Positions 1 through 10,104 of a stretch of 64,000 nt of DNA are shown here, one piece after another. The position numbers and the translations under genes were made by a program. The DNA lies in assembly GCF_002706795.1 (NCBI RefSeq), contig NZ_CP017705.1, forward strand, positions 3,757,501 through 3,821,500, written 5' to 3'. This stretch comes from Brevibacillus laterosporus DSM 25 (GTDB lineage Bacteria; Bacillota; Bacilli; Brevibacillales; Brevibacillaceae). The notes beneath the pieces were generated by a model. It was not told the origin of the DNA, did not search any database, and saw only the letters and a list, made by a program, of their open reading frames with translations. How positions within the stretch are numbered: position 1 is the stretch's first letter; each line of letters opens with the position of its first letter.

Positions 1-2435
<2,435 letters not shown>

Positions 2436-2573
2436 CACATTGCCTTTATGCTAACTTCATTATCTAGTTTTCAGGGAATAAAGACATGTTATTAGTATAA
2501 TTATTCCTTAGTGTTTAAATAAAGTAACAGATTGACTGGTATCGTACAGATTTATTCTGAGGAGTTATTATAC

Positions 2574-2664
2574 GGAGAGTTACCCAAGAGGCCGAAGGGG
2601 ACGGTTTGCTAAACCGTTAGTATGCGTAAGCGTAGCGAGGGTTCGAATCCCTCACTCTCCGCCA
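2574..2664 (+). tRNA. tRNA-Ser (anticodon GCT)
   Basis: Class II tRNA with a long variable arm. Acceptor GGAGAGT pairs with ACTCTCC, discriminator G, CCA encoded. The anticodon loop reads TTGCTAA, so the anticodon is GCT (serine AGC/AGU codons). It is the first of six tRNAs downstream of the 23S gene. Confidence 0.96.
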
Positions 2665-2685
2665 TATTGTTTTATGTAGTTTTTT

Positions 2686-2762
2686 GGCGGTGTAGCTCAG
2701 CTGGCTAGAGCGTTCGGTTCATACCCGAAAGGTCGGGGGTTCGATCCCCTCCGCCGCTACCA
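2686..2762 (+). tRNA. tRNA-Met (anticodon CAT)
   Basis: Cloverleaf with acceptor GGCGGTG pairing with CGCCGCT (ends on a G-U pair), discriminator A and CCA encoded. The anticodon loop TTCATAC gives CAT. The closed first base pair and D arm look like an elongator methionine tRNA rather than the initiator. Confidence 0.93.
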
Positions 2763-2763
2763 T

Positions 2764-2837
2764 AGGGGCATAGTTTAGTGGTAGAACAAAAGTCTCCAAA
2801 ACTTTTGGTGTGGGTTCGATTCCTACTGCCCCTGCCA
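2764..2837 (+). tRNA. tRNA-Trp (anticodon CCA)
   Basis: Acceptor AGGGGCA pairs with TGCCCCT; discriminator G and CCA encoded. The anticodon loop CTCCAAA gives CCA (tryptophan). It starts two bases after the preceding tRNA ends, so the cluster must be processed from one transcript. Confidence 0.95.
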
Positions 2838-2855
2838 AATTTTTACTTACATAAT

Positions 2856-2931
2856 GGCGGTCGTGGCGAAGTGGTTAACGCATCGGATTGTGGCTCCGAC
2901 ACTCGTGGGTTCGATTCCCATCGATCGCCCC
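2856..2931 (+). tRNA. tRNA-His (anticodon GTG)
   Basis: The anticodon loop TTGTGGC gives GTG (histidine). Acceptor GGCGGTC pairs with GATCGCC. The 3' end runs into CCCTTT, so CCA is not encoded, unlike its neighbours. The 3' boundary is uncertain by a base or two. Confidence 0.92.
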
Positions 2932-2946
2932 TTTTTAATTTCATAA

Positions 2947-3021
2947 GGGAGTATAGCCAAGTGGTAAGGCACAGGTCTGCAAAACCTTTATTCCCCGGTT
3001 CAAATCCGGGTACTCCCTCCA
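2947..3021 (+). tRNA. tRNA-Cys (anticodon GCA)
   Basis: Acceptor GGGAGTA pairs with TACTCCC; discriminator T, the usual cysteine identity base, and CCA encoded. The anticodon loop CTGCAAA gives GCA. Confidence 0.95.
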
Positions 3022-3027
3022 AAATGC

Positions 3028-3104
<77 letters not shown>

Positions 3105-3492
3105 TTTTTATGTATTTTTATGAAAATTGAATGCCAACCTTCAAAAAAGGAAATCACATAAGACTCTGCTCGACCAAAAGGGTTCGTATCGCTGAGTTTT
3201 TATTTGTTTTTACAGTTGTAAAGAAAAGTAAGAAGTGAGAATTTCATTTAAAATATCCCGTAAAAACCAATCCTTGTCATTTTTTGTAAAAAATATTTGT
3301 TGATGAAATAGGATTTTTATAGGAGACAGGGAATAATATAGATAGATTATTAATTTAATGTCAAATAGTTCTTTTGTCCCTGGAATAAAAACATCTCAAT
3401 AGAAATTTTACTAGGAATATCGGCTGACCTTTAATTATAGAGGCCAGATTTTTGCATCTTCTGGATTCAAGCCTATTTGAAAAGGGTTGAAG
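3105..3492. other. AT-rich intergenic stretch between tRNA cluster and insertion sequence
   Basis: No convincing gene, RNA or repeat was found here. The stretch is AT-rich and separates the rRNA-tRNA cluster from the left end of the insertion element. No clear intrinsic terminator for the cluster could be identified. Confidence 0.5.
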
Positions 3493-3519
3493 TGACCCAG
3501 TAAATTGAGACAAGGAAAA
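3493..3519. repeat. Left terminal inverted repeat of the IS
   Basis: Starts TGACCCAG; matches the complement of the right end with a few mismatches over about 27 bases. Confidence 0.85.
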
Positions 3520-3572
3520 AGCACCTCCTGAATCGTATTAAACAATATGATTTGATGGGAGGTGCTTCTTTC

Positions 3573-3881
3573 ATGGGTACAAGAGTTTCTTATCCAGAAG
3601 AGGTGAAGTGGCAAGTCGTAAAGATGAAGCAAGAGGGTTATACGAATAAACAGATTATGGATGAACTTGGTATCAAGGATAAATCTCAGATAAAGACATG
3701 GATGAAGTGGTTTCGTAATGGAGAAACGTATCGGTTTGCTCAACAGGTAGGCAAACAATATATGTATGGAAAATACGGACAAGATCAGCTAGACGAGATA
3801 GCTACCAAAGACCTGAGAATTCGTCAATTAGAGTTGCAGATAGAAGTCCTAAAAAAGTATCAGGAATTTCAAAGGAGGTGA
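3573..3881 (+). CDS. IS3-family transposase OrfA (HTH subunit)
   Basis: Small N-terminal transposase component, 102 residues from the ATG at 3573, which sits 8 bases after GGGAGGTG; an ATG further upstream (3552) has no such site. It shows an HTH with the sequence KMKQEGYTNKQIMDELGI and a C-terminal coiled coil (LRIRQLELQIEVLKK), the usual DNA-binding and dimerisation parts of IS3 OrfA. It overlaps orfB by four bases (GTGA). Ribosomes that slip at 3851-3857 would make the OrfAB transposase. Intact. Confidence 0.92.
   Translation: MGTRVSYPEEVKWQVVKMKQEGYTNKQIMDELGIKDKSQIKTWMKWFRNGETYRFAQQVGKQYMYGKYGQDQLDEIATKDLRIRQLELQIEVLKKYQEFQRR
3851..3857 (+). promoter_or_regulatory. Programmed -1 ribosomal frameshift heptamer (A AAA AAG)
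   Basis: A AAA AAG lies in the orfA zero frame as X XXY YYZ. A -1 slip leads into an open frame that joins orfB with no stop between (checked codon by codon to 3878). The AAAGGAGG at 3871-3878, just ahead of the orfB GTG, lies close downstream and probably serves internal initiation of OrfB instead. Confidence 0.88.
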
Positions 3882-4735
3882 AAAAATCGAGCCTAATTGA
3901 CGTTGTAGAGAGCTTTAAAGATCGGTTTACTATTACGGAGATACTAAAATTGTTTGCTGTACCACGAGCAACGTATTATCGCTGGAAAGCGAAGTTTCAA
4001 AACACAAGTACAGAACTTGAATACCTAATTGAACAACTCTGCTTGAAGTATCACTATCGTTTTGGTCATCGCAAGATAACTGCTTTACTAGGTCGTATTT
4101 ATAATAAAAAAGTGAATCGTAAAACAGTGCAGAGGGTTATGCAAAGGAAAAATTTACAATGTCGTGTAAAAGTAAAGCGCAAGACGTTTAGTAGTGGCGA
4201 GAGTAAAATGATTGTTTCAAACAAGCTGAACCGGGAATTTATAGCTTTAAAGCCAAATGAAAAGTGGGTAACGGATATTACGTATTTACCTTACGGTCAA
4301 AGCATGTTGTACTTATCTTCGATAATGGATCTATATAACAACGAGATCATTGCTTACCGAATAAGTGACAGACAAGATGTTTCTCTCGTTCTAGAGACGC
4401 TTGAACAAGCCACGAAAACTAGAGACGCGCGAGGTGTCCTTCTCCATAGTGACCAAGGTTCAGTTTATACCTCATACGCTTTTCAAAATAAAGCAAAAGA
4501 AAACAGCATTACCACGAGCATGTCCCGTAAGGGAAATTGCCATGATAATGCTGTCATTGAATCCTTCCACTCCTCGCTAAAGTCGGAAGAATTCGCCTCT
4601 CCGAAGAGAGAGTTCCTAACAAATCTAATGGTATTACAAAAAGTAGAAAATTACATCTGTTTTTACAATCAGGAACGAATTCAGGAAAAATTAAACTACC
4701 TGTCCCCATACGAGTATGGAAAACAGGTAGCATAG
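3878..4735 (+). CDS. IS3-family transposase OrfB (DDE integrase domain)
   Basis: Catalytic part of the IS transposase, 285 residues from a GTG. An HTH_21-like region near residues 45-100 (YRFGHRKITALLG) precedes an rve integrase core. The three acidic residues are visible: D in WVTDITYLP, D in LLHSDQGSVYTS, and E in NAVIESFHSSLKSE, with the expected K/R following. Length is normal for the family and there is no internal damage. It can be made alone from the GTG or as OrfAB by frameshifting. Confidence 0.94.
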   Translation: MKKSSLIDVVESFKDRFTITEILKLFAVPRATYYRWKAKFQNTSTELEYLIEQLCLKYHYRFGHRKITALLGRIYNKKVNRKTVQRVMQRKNLQCRVKVKRKTFSSGESKMIVSNKLNREFIALKPNEKWVTDITYLPYGQSMLYLSSIMDLYNNEIIAYRISDRQDVSLVLETLEQATKTRDARGVLLHSDQGSVYTSYAFQNKAKENSITTSMSRKGNCHDNAVIESFHSSLKSEEFASPKREFLTNLMVLQKVENYICFYNQERIQEKLNYLSPYEYGKQVA

Positions 4736-4740
4736 GTGTT

Positions 4741-4767
4741 TTTTCAATGTCTCATTAACCTGGGTCA
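4741..4767. repeat. Right terminal inverted repeat of the IS
   Basis: Ends CTGGGTCA; complement of the left end with a few mismatches, lying just after the orfB stop codon. Confidence 0.85.
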
Positions 4768-5081
4768 GTCCAGGTACACCTTTTTATAGCAGGCTTTTTT
4801 TTCTGTAGTAAATTTGGAGGTTGCAGAATAAGAGTAGGATGAAGAGGGAATCGTGATAGGGACAAGTGTTTCTTAAAAACTGCTTGCAAGATGAATCGAA
4901 TCACTGAGCTTTTGCGTCATATTAAGCAACAAATAGATATAGAGAGAACTAAACATTGATTTTTCCCACTTTTGAACGATTGCAGGCTAGTTGTGAATCG
5001 TGTAAACTCGCAAATAGGGTTTGAAGGAGATATAACACTACCTGTATGCATATAAGCATACCAGGTCGAGGAGAAGAAAAG
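4768..5081. other. Intergenic stretch between IS and glycosyltransferase
   Basis: No gene was recognised. A poly-T tract near 4795 follows an imperfect stem and may act as a weak terminator. The rest is AT-rich and presumably carries the promoter of the glycosyltransferase, but no confident promoter pair was assigned. Confidence 0.4.
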
Positions 5082-6326
5082 ATGGTTGACTTAAAAGATA
5101 TAATTGAGGGGCTTTTCATCGGTTTTACCACCACAATGGGGTTAGTCAGCATCTATCAAACAGCAATTTCAGTAGGCGGAGGCATTTTGCTTCATAAGAA
5201 AAAGCCTGTGACCCACAAACCAGAGAAAACATTTGCTGTATTGATAGCTGCACACAATGAATCAGCGGTTGTTGCACCATTGATCGAGAATTTGAAAAAA
5301 ATGGACTATCCGCGTGAGATGTATGACATTTTTGTTATCTGTGACAATTGTACAGATAACACCGCGGAGATTGTTCGGAAGCATGGCGCCTATGCTTGCG
5401 AACGATTTGACACTTCAAAGCGTGGCAAAGGCTACGGTATTGAGTGGATGTTAGAAAATTTATGGTCACGAGAAAAGCAGTACGATGCTGTCGTAATGTT
5501 TGATGCAGATAACTTGGTAGAGAAAAACTTCCTAACTATCATGAACGATCGTCTATGCAAAGGACAACAAGTTATCCAAGGTTACCTTGACTCCAAAAAC
5601 CCGTTTGACTCTTGGATTACTCTTTCGTACGCTTGTACGTACTGGTTCACCAACCGTATGTGGCAATTGGCTCGCCATAACCTAGGTTTGCCAAACACAT
5701 TAGGTGGTACAGGGCTTTGTATTGAGAGTAAGCTGTTAAAAGATATGGGTTGGGGAGCGACCAGCTTAACTGAGGACTTGGAATTTGCAACGAGATGTAT
5801 TGAACGTGGCATCTATCCTTGCTGGGCTCATGAAACAAAGGTTTTTGACGAAAAACCAATCGACCTAAAATCTTCAATGAAGCAGCGACTTCGTTGGATG
5901 CAAGGACATTATGATGTAGCTGGACGTTACATTGGTTCAGTTATGAAAAACGGTTTAAAAGCAAGAAGACTAGGAATGCTTGACGCAGCTTTCTACCTCT
6001 TTCAACCCATGTATGTGTTGATTGTTACATTTATGTCGGTATTGTTTATGGCCAGATTGTTGAGCTTTAACACGTTCCTACCTACAACGGGCTTCTTGCC
6101 TGATTGGTTGATTTACGCGACAACAGGTATTTTCTATTTGTTGCCTGTACTCGCATTGTATTTAGAGAAAGTCCCACTAAAAGCTTATTTGGGACTCATC
6201 CTGTTGCCAATTTTCTTCCTGACGTGGTTACCTATCTTCATCTACGCGTTCTTTACAAAGAACAACCAAGAATGGAGCCATACTGCACATACACGTGCTA
6301 TTCAGATTGAAGAAATGCAACAGTAA
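5082..6326 (+). CDS. Membrane glycosyltransferase, family 2
   Basis: Processive-type GT2 enzyme that probably transfers a sugar from a nucleotide sugar at the inner face of the membrane. An N-terminal membrane segment (about 12-35) is followed by the GT-A domain with AAHNES, a CDNCTDNT segment, the metal-binding DAD in VVMFDADNLVE, the TED acid in SLTEDLEFA, and QRLRW, the QxxRW acceptor-site motif. Three or so membrane helices follow at the C-terminus. I chose the ATG at 5082 because GAGGAGAA precedes it; an ATG at 5046 lacks a site. It stands alone with its own terminator. The sugar and polymer cannot be told from sequence. Confidence 0.88.
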   Translation: MVDLKDIIEGLFIGFTTTMGLVSIYQTAISVGGGILLHKKKPVTHKPEKTFAVLIAAHNESAVVAPLIENLKKMDYPREMYDIFVICDNCTDNTAEIVRKHGAYACERFDTSKRGKGYGIEWMLENLWSREKQYDAVVMFDADNLVEKNFLTIMNDRLCKGQQVIQGYLDSKNPFDSWITLSYACTYWFTNRMWQLARHNLGLPNTLGGTGLCIESKLLKDMGWGATSLTEDLEFATRCIERGIYPCWAHETKVFDEKPIDLKSSMKQRLRWMQGHYDVAGRYIGSVMKNGLKARRLGMLDAAFYLFQPMYVLIVTFMSVLFMARLLSFNTFLPTTGFLPDWLIYATTGIFYLLPVLALYLEKVPLKAYLGLILLPIFFLTWLPIFIYAFFTKNNQEWSHTAHTRAIQIEEMQQ

Positions 6327-6360
6327 TGCAAACGTAATAAAGTGGGAAATATATTGATGA

Positions 6361-6393
6361 GGAACCGCGGGAAAGAACTGCGGTTCTTTTTTT
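6361..6393 (+). terminator. Intrinsic terminator after the glycosyltransferase
   Basis: GAACCGCGG and CTGCGGTTC form a stem followed by a run of T. Confidence 0.8.
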
Positions 6394-6554
6394 ACTATTA
6401 AAAACTTCGAAATGTTATTGATGTTAGTATAAAAGCAATTATTGGCGAAAGCTTGAGTTATACCAAAATGTGTGGTGTAATATTTTTCACTATTAAAAAG
6501 CAGCACAGAAACTGGTATACTGTAGAAATGCACGGGACAGAAGGGAGTATAACG

Positions 6555-7544
6555 ATGTCAACGGAGGATATACAAAATAGCTGTCAGCCTCTACTATGGG
6601 GTGACAAGCGTTATCATACATGGAATTATCATTTACGTAGTATGTTTCAACACAAGGTATTTAAGGTACCGCTAGATGGAGGCTTTTCTTGCCCAAATCG
6701 AGATGGCAATGTTGCAGTAGGTGGCTGTACGTTTTGCAGTGCGCGCGGTTCTGGTGATTTTGCAGGAGATCGCCGTATGACGTTAGAGAAGCAATTTCAT
6801 GATGTCAAAGATCGTATGCATGAAAAATGGCCGACAGCGAAGTATTTGGGTTTTTTTCAGGCATTTAGTAATACTTATGCGCCTGTAGAAGAGTTGCGCG
6901 ATATGTACGAAACAATTTTACGACAAGATGATGTTGTGGGTCTCGCTATAGCGACCAGACCTGACTGTTTAGAAGATGATGTAGTTGAGTATTTGGCAGA
7001 ATTAAACGAACGCACCTATCTGTGGGTAGAATTGGGTTTACAAACTGTACATGAACGTACACAGCTACTTATTAATCGTGCGCATGATTATCAATGCTAT
7101 CTTGATGGATTAGAGAAGCTGCGTAAACATAACATTCGTGTCTGCTCTCACATTATTTACGGATTACCAGGAGAGACTGCCGAAGATATGATGGAGACTG
7201 CGCAGGCGGTTGCTCACTTGGATGTACAAGGAATTAAAATACATTTGTTACATCTGTTAAAGAAAACTCCTATGGTGAAGCAGTACAATGCAGGGCTATT
7301 GGAATTCTTGACACAAGAAGAGTATACGAAATTAGTGGTCGACACCTTGGAAATTCTACCACCAGAAATGATTGTGCATCGTATTACTGGTGATGGTCCG
7401 CCAGACATTTTGATTGGGCCGATGTGGAGTCGTAAGAAATGGGAAGTACTTAATGGGATTGAGGCTGAAATGAAGCGTCGCAATACGTGGCAAGGTAAGT
7501 TCTTTGATCCCAATTGGGTACCACCTCTAGATCTTGGAAAATAA
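6555..7544 (+). CDS. Radical SAM protein, YtqA/YhcC family
   Basis: Uncharacterised radical SAM enzyme, 329 residues from the ATG at 6555 (AAGGGAG eight bases upstream). The cluster-binding cysteines are spaced C-x12-C-x2-C (CPNRDG...GGCTFC) as is typical of this family rather than the standard C-x3-C-x2-C. Other family marks are the LGFFQAFSNTYAP segment and IIYGLPGETAEDM. In Bacillus the neighbour is usually a methyltransferase (ytqB); here none is adjacent. The substrate is not established for the family. Confidence 0.87.
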   Translation: MSTEDIQNSCQPLLWGDKRYHTWNYHLRSMFQHKVFKVPLDGGFSCPNRDGNVAVGGCTFCSARGSGDFAGDRRMTLEKQFHDVKDRMHEKWPTAKYLGFFQAFSNTYAPVEELRDMYETILRQDDVVGLAIATRPDCLEDDVVEYLAELNERTYLWVELGLQTVHERTQLLINRAHDYQCYLDGLEKLRKHNIRVCSHIIYGLPGETAEDMMETAQAVAHLDVQGIKIHLLHLLKKTPMVKQYNAGLLEFLTQEEYTKLVVDTLEILPPEMIVHRITGDGPPDILIGPMWSRKKWEVLNGIEAEMKRRNTWQGKFFDPNWVPPLDLGK

Positions 7545-7561
7545 TCGAATAGGAATGTAAA

Positions 7562-7594
7562 AAAGGAACGCAGGCATACTAGCGTTCCTTTTTT
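7562..7594. terminator. Bidirectional intrinsic terminator
   Basis: AGGAACGC and GCGTTCCT form a stem with A-run before and T-run after, between convergent genes. Confidence 0.8.
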
Positions 7595-7634
7595 ATAATA
7601 ACTTTTTGCTCAGTGGCTTATCGTGGGAAAAAGG

Positions 7635-8273
7635 TTAGCTTTCATGAACGGAGGTAACGGCAAAGCCGTGATTCTCTAATTCTTGAATAATATCAATAAT
7701 ATTATCTTCCGTTTTAAACTTGACTAGAATACGTCGGACACCAGAGTGTTTAGAATCAAAGGCCACACAGGAGATCACATTTGATTTGTGTTCGGTTAAA
7801 ATACTGGAAATTTCTCGTAAAACACCTTTTCCTTCAAAGCGGGTCAAGGTCATTCTGGTTCCTTTCACACCCATTCCAAAAACGGATTCTAATACAAGCT
7901 CCATATCTTTTCGTTTAATGATACCAAGGAAATGATTATTCTCATCTACAATCGGTACAAATGGATAACGCACAATGATGGGGAGGGCGTCTTCATAAAG
8001 ATGTTCGGCTGTAAGTGGCTTTAAGTTTTGATCAACACCATCTGCAAGAGGAAGTTGAGTGAATTCTGTAAAAGTTTTATCCGCATGATCTTGTTCAAAT
8101 CTTTCAAACAAACTGCGTTTACTTAGCGTCCCAAAATAAGTACCGTCTTCATTAATGACAGGCATGCTAAGCAATTTTCCTTTTTTCATTTCCTCCAGAG
8201 CATGGGCAATGGTGTCGGTTGGCTTTACCACTGTGAGAGAATGTAGTGGTGATAGACAGTCGGTAATGAACAT
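7635..8273 (-). CDS. acuB: CBS-CBS-ACT protein, AcuB-like
   Basis: Two CBS domains (about residues 7-60 and 75-130) and a C-terminal ACT domain (about 138-210), the AcuB architecture, at the usual length of 212. In Bacillus acuB lies in an operon with acuA and acuC beside acsA and affects acetoin/acetyl-CoA use; CBS and ACT domains suggest binding of nucleotides and amino acids. Here it is a lone gene, 17 kb from acsA, and acuA and acuC are not in the window. AAGGGGGT precedes the ATG. Function by family resemblance only. Confidence 0.8.
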   Translation of the reverse strand: MFITDCLSPLHSLTVVKPTDTIAHALEEMKKGKLLSMPVINEDGTYFGTLSKRSLFERFEQDHADKTFTEFTQLPLADGVDQNLKPLTAEHLYEDALPIIVRYPFVPIVDENNHFLGIIKRKDMELVLESVFGMGVKGTRMTLTRFEGKGVLREISSILTEHKSNVISCVAFDSKHSGVRRILVKFKTEDNIIDIIQELENHGFAVTSVHES

Positions 8274-8343
8274 GCAATAACCCCCTTATATCCTGATTCT
8301 TCTTTAGTATAGAAATATCCCGTAGGGCTTGTAAACAATCCTT

Positions 8344-9072
8344 TTACTTCTTACGCAAATATTTTCGTGCTAAATTAGGATAATTTGTAATTATGCCATC
8401 AATTTGTAACGAAAAGAGGTCTCTCATCCGTTCTGGAGTGTTTACTGTCCAAGCAAGTAGCGATAAATGATGCTGACGAGTAGCTTGCAGAAGCGCTTTA
8501 TTTACCTGCTCTTCGGGGGCGTGTAGTTCGTCCGCACGAAATTGTTTGGCAATCTCCCAAGGATTATGTAGCTGACCGAAATAAAGCATCCCGGTGCGAA
8601 CGTGTGGATCCAGCTCCTTTACACGCAAGAGGCTGTGATAATTAAAAGAGGAAAGCACCACCTGTTTATGTAAACGAAGATCATGGATAAGACGAATCAC
8701 ATGCTCTTCCAAATGAGGCTGGGGGACGATAAAGTTCTTAAGTTCAATGATAAGTCGGAGTCCAGTTGTTTTGACAAACAATAAGACATCTGATAGCTCT
8801 GGAACCTTTGTCGGGGGATAATTCTTTCCGCTTTTGGCAGCAGCATTTAGGCGATGGATCTGTTGATAGGTGAGATGTCGCACTTCTCCTACCCCATCTG
8901 TGGTGTGCTCTACATTGGTATCGTGCATGACAATAAGCTGCTTGTCAGCGGTCAGTTGAACGTCGATTTCCATACCATCCGAGCCTTGTAGATAGGCTGC
9001 ATGAAAGGCTGGAAATGTATTTTCGGGATACATGCCAGAGGCACCCCTGTGAGCATAAATGAGGGTATGCAT
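8344..9072 (-). CDS. Glycerophosphodiester phosphodiesterase
   Basis: Cytoplasmic GDPD of the UgpQ type, 242 residues, expected to release glycerol-3-phosphate from glycerophosphodiesters. It shows the HRGASG motif, PENTFPAF, EIDVQLTADKQLIVMHD with the metal ligands E, D and H, and a C-terminal WTVNTPERM / GIITNYP ending. There is no signal peptide, so it acts inside the cell. AAGGAGG precedes the ATG. Confidence 0.93.
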   Translation of the reverse strand: MHTLIYAHRGASGMYPENTFPAFHAAYLQGSDGMEIDVQLTADKQLIVMHDTNVEHTTDGVGEVRHLTYQQIHRLNAAAKSGKNYPPTKVPELSDVLLFVKTTGLRLIIELKNFIVPQPHLEEHVIRLIHDLRLHKQVVLSSFNYHSLLRVKELDPHVRTGMLYFGQLHNPWEIAKQFRADELHAPEEQVNKALLQATRQHHLSLLAWTVNTPERMRDLFSLQIDGIITNYPNLARKYLRKK

Positions 9073-9241
9073 GGGTGGAATCCTCCTTTTTTCCTGTCTT
9101 CTTGATACCTATGCGCAAAGGTTGTGGTTTAGATATGAAAGAAGCGAATTGTATCAAAGAGGTACTTTGGACAACTTGTCGAATGACTAGCAATGCAAGG
9201 GCTTTTATAATAAAAGAAATAAATCAATGAGGTGTAAAACA

Positions 9242-10087
9242 ATGGCGATGGAATCTATTGAAAATCATTCACAAATAATTGTGGATATACATAACCAGCG
9301 TATCAAGGTAATGGGGTATGACTCTACTCAAATTGACGCGATTGCAAAGACGTGTAAACAACAGGCTGACAAACTAGGTATGACCAAGCTAATTGTCTAT
9401 GCTAGACATGAGGATCTATCCGCTTGGAGTACACATGGGTTTATACGTGAAGGGATTTTGGAAGGGTGTATACAAGGTCAGAATGCACACATGCTTCGAT
9501 ATTTTGTAACATCAGAACGCGGTACTCCTAAAAATGAGCCGCTTGCAGACGAAATTATGCAAATTAGTTTAGCCAAACAAGCAGACAGTAGTGTCTTAAA
9601 GGCGCTGCCGGACGATTGTAGTGTTCGTTGGGCTAAACTGCAAGATGCAGAAGAGCTGGCTAATCTGTATCAAGTTGTCTTTGAGACCTATCCAACCCCC
9701 ATGCATGATCCTGAATATGTACGTAATACAATGCAAGCAGATACCCACTACGCTGTTGTAGAAGCAGGGGGGAGGATTGTTTGCGCTGCTTCTGCTGAAG
9801 TGACTCCGAATTGGGGATCAGCAGAAATGACGGATTGTGCCACTCATCCAGATTGGTTAGGGAAAGGCTTGCTTCAGCACTTATTTGTGGCTTTGGAACA
9901 ACATATGCAGGAGATGGGTATTTACTATCTTTATACAATTACACGTGCCCATTCCGCTGCGATGAATGTGACAGCCGCTAAAATGGGTTATCGGTATACT
10001 GGCAGACTAATTAATAATTGTGTTATTTCAACCGGATTTGAGGATATGAATATATGGGTAAAGCCGTTACGGGCTGTTTGGGACTAA
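9242..10087 (+). CDS. ablB: Putative beta-lysine N-acetyltransferase (AblB/YodP)
   Basis: GNAT enzyme of 281 residues with an N-terminal AblB-type region (RIKVMGYDSTQIDAIAKTCK) and a C-terminal acetyl-CoA domain (ATHPDWLGKGLLQHLF, the Q/R-x-x-G-x-G/A equivalent). Family members acetylate beta-lysine made by lysine 2,3-aminomutase. The ATG at 9242 follows GAGGTG at seven bases, better than the ATG at 9227. In B. subtilis yodP sits in one operon with yodTSRQ and kamA. Here a divergent regulator separates it from the yodT-like genes, and kamA is missing from the window. Confidence 0.87.
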   Translation: MAMESIENHSQIIVDIHNQRIKVMGYDSTQIDAIAKTCKQQADKLGMTKLIVYARHEDLSAWSTHGFIREGILEGCIQGQNAHMLRYFVTSERGTPKNEPLADEIMQISLAKQADSSVLKALPDDCSVRWAKLQDAEELANLYQVVFETYPTPMHDPEYVRNTMQADTHYAVVEAGGRIVCAASAEVTPNWGSAEMTDCATHPDWLGKGLLQHLFVALEQHMQEMGIYYLYTITRAHSAAMNVTAAKMGYRYTGRLINNCVISTGFEDMNIWVKPLRAVWD

Positions 10088-10104
10088 TAGATTCGTAGCA
10101 TACT

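Larger units (their letters stand above)
3493..4767 (+). mobile_element. Complete IS3-family insertion sequence (IS150-like)
   Basis: About 1275 bp bounded by imperfect terminal inverted repeats. The left end begins TGACCCAGTAAATTGAGACA; the right end, read inward on the other strand, begins TGACCCAGGTTAATGAGACA. Inside are orfA (helix-turn-helix) and orfB (DDE transposase) in the overlapping arrangement typical of IS3 family elements, with an A6G frameshift heptamer. The three bases flanking the ends (AAG on the left, GTC on the right) do not match, so no target duplication is visible. Both reading frames are intact, so the element could be active. Confidence 0.92.
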
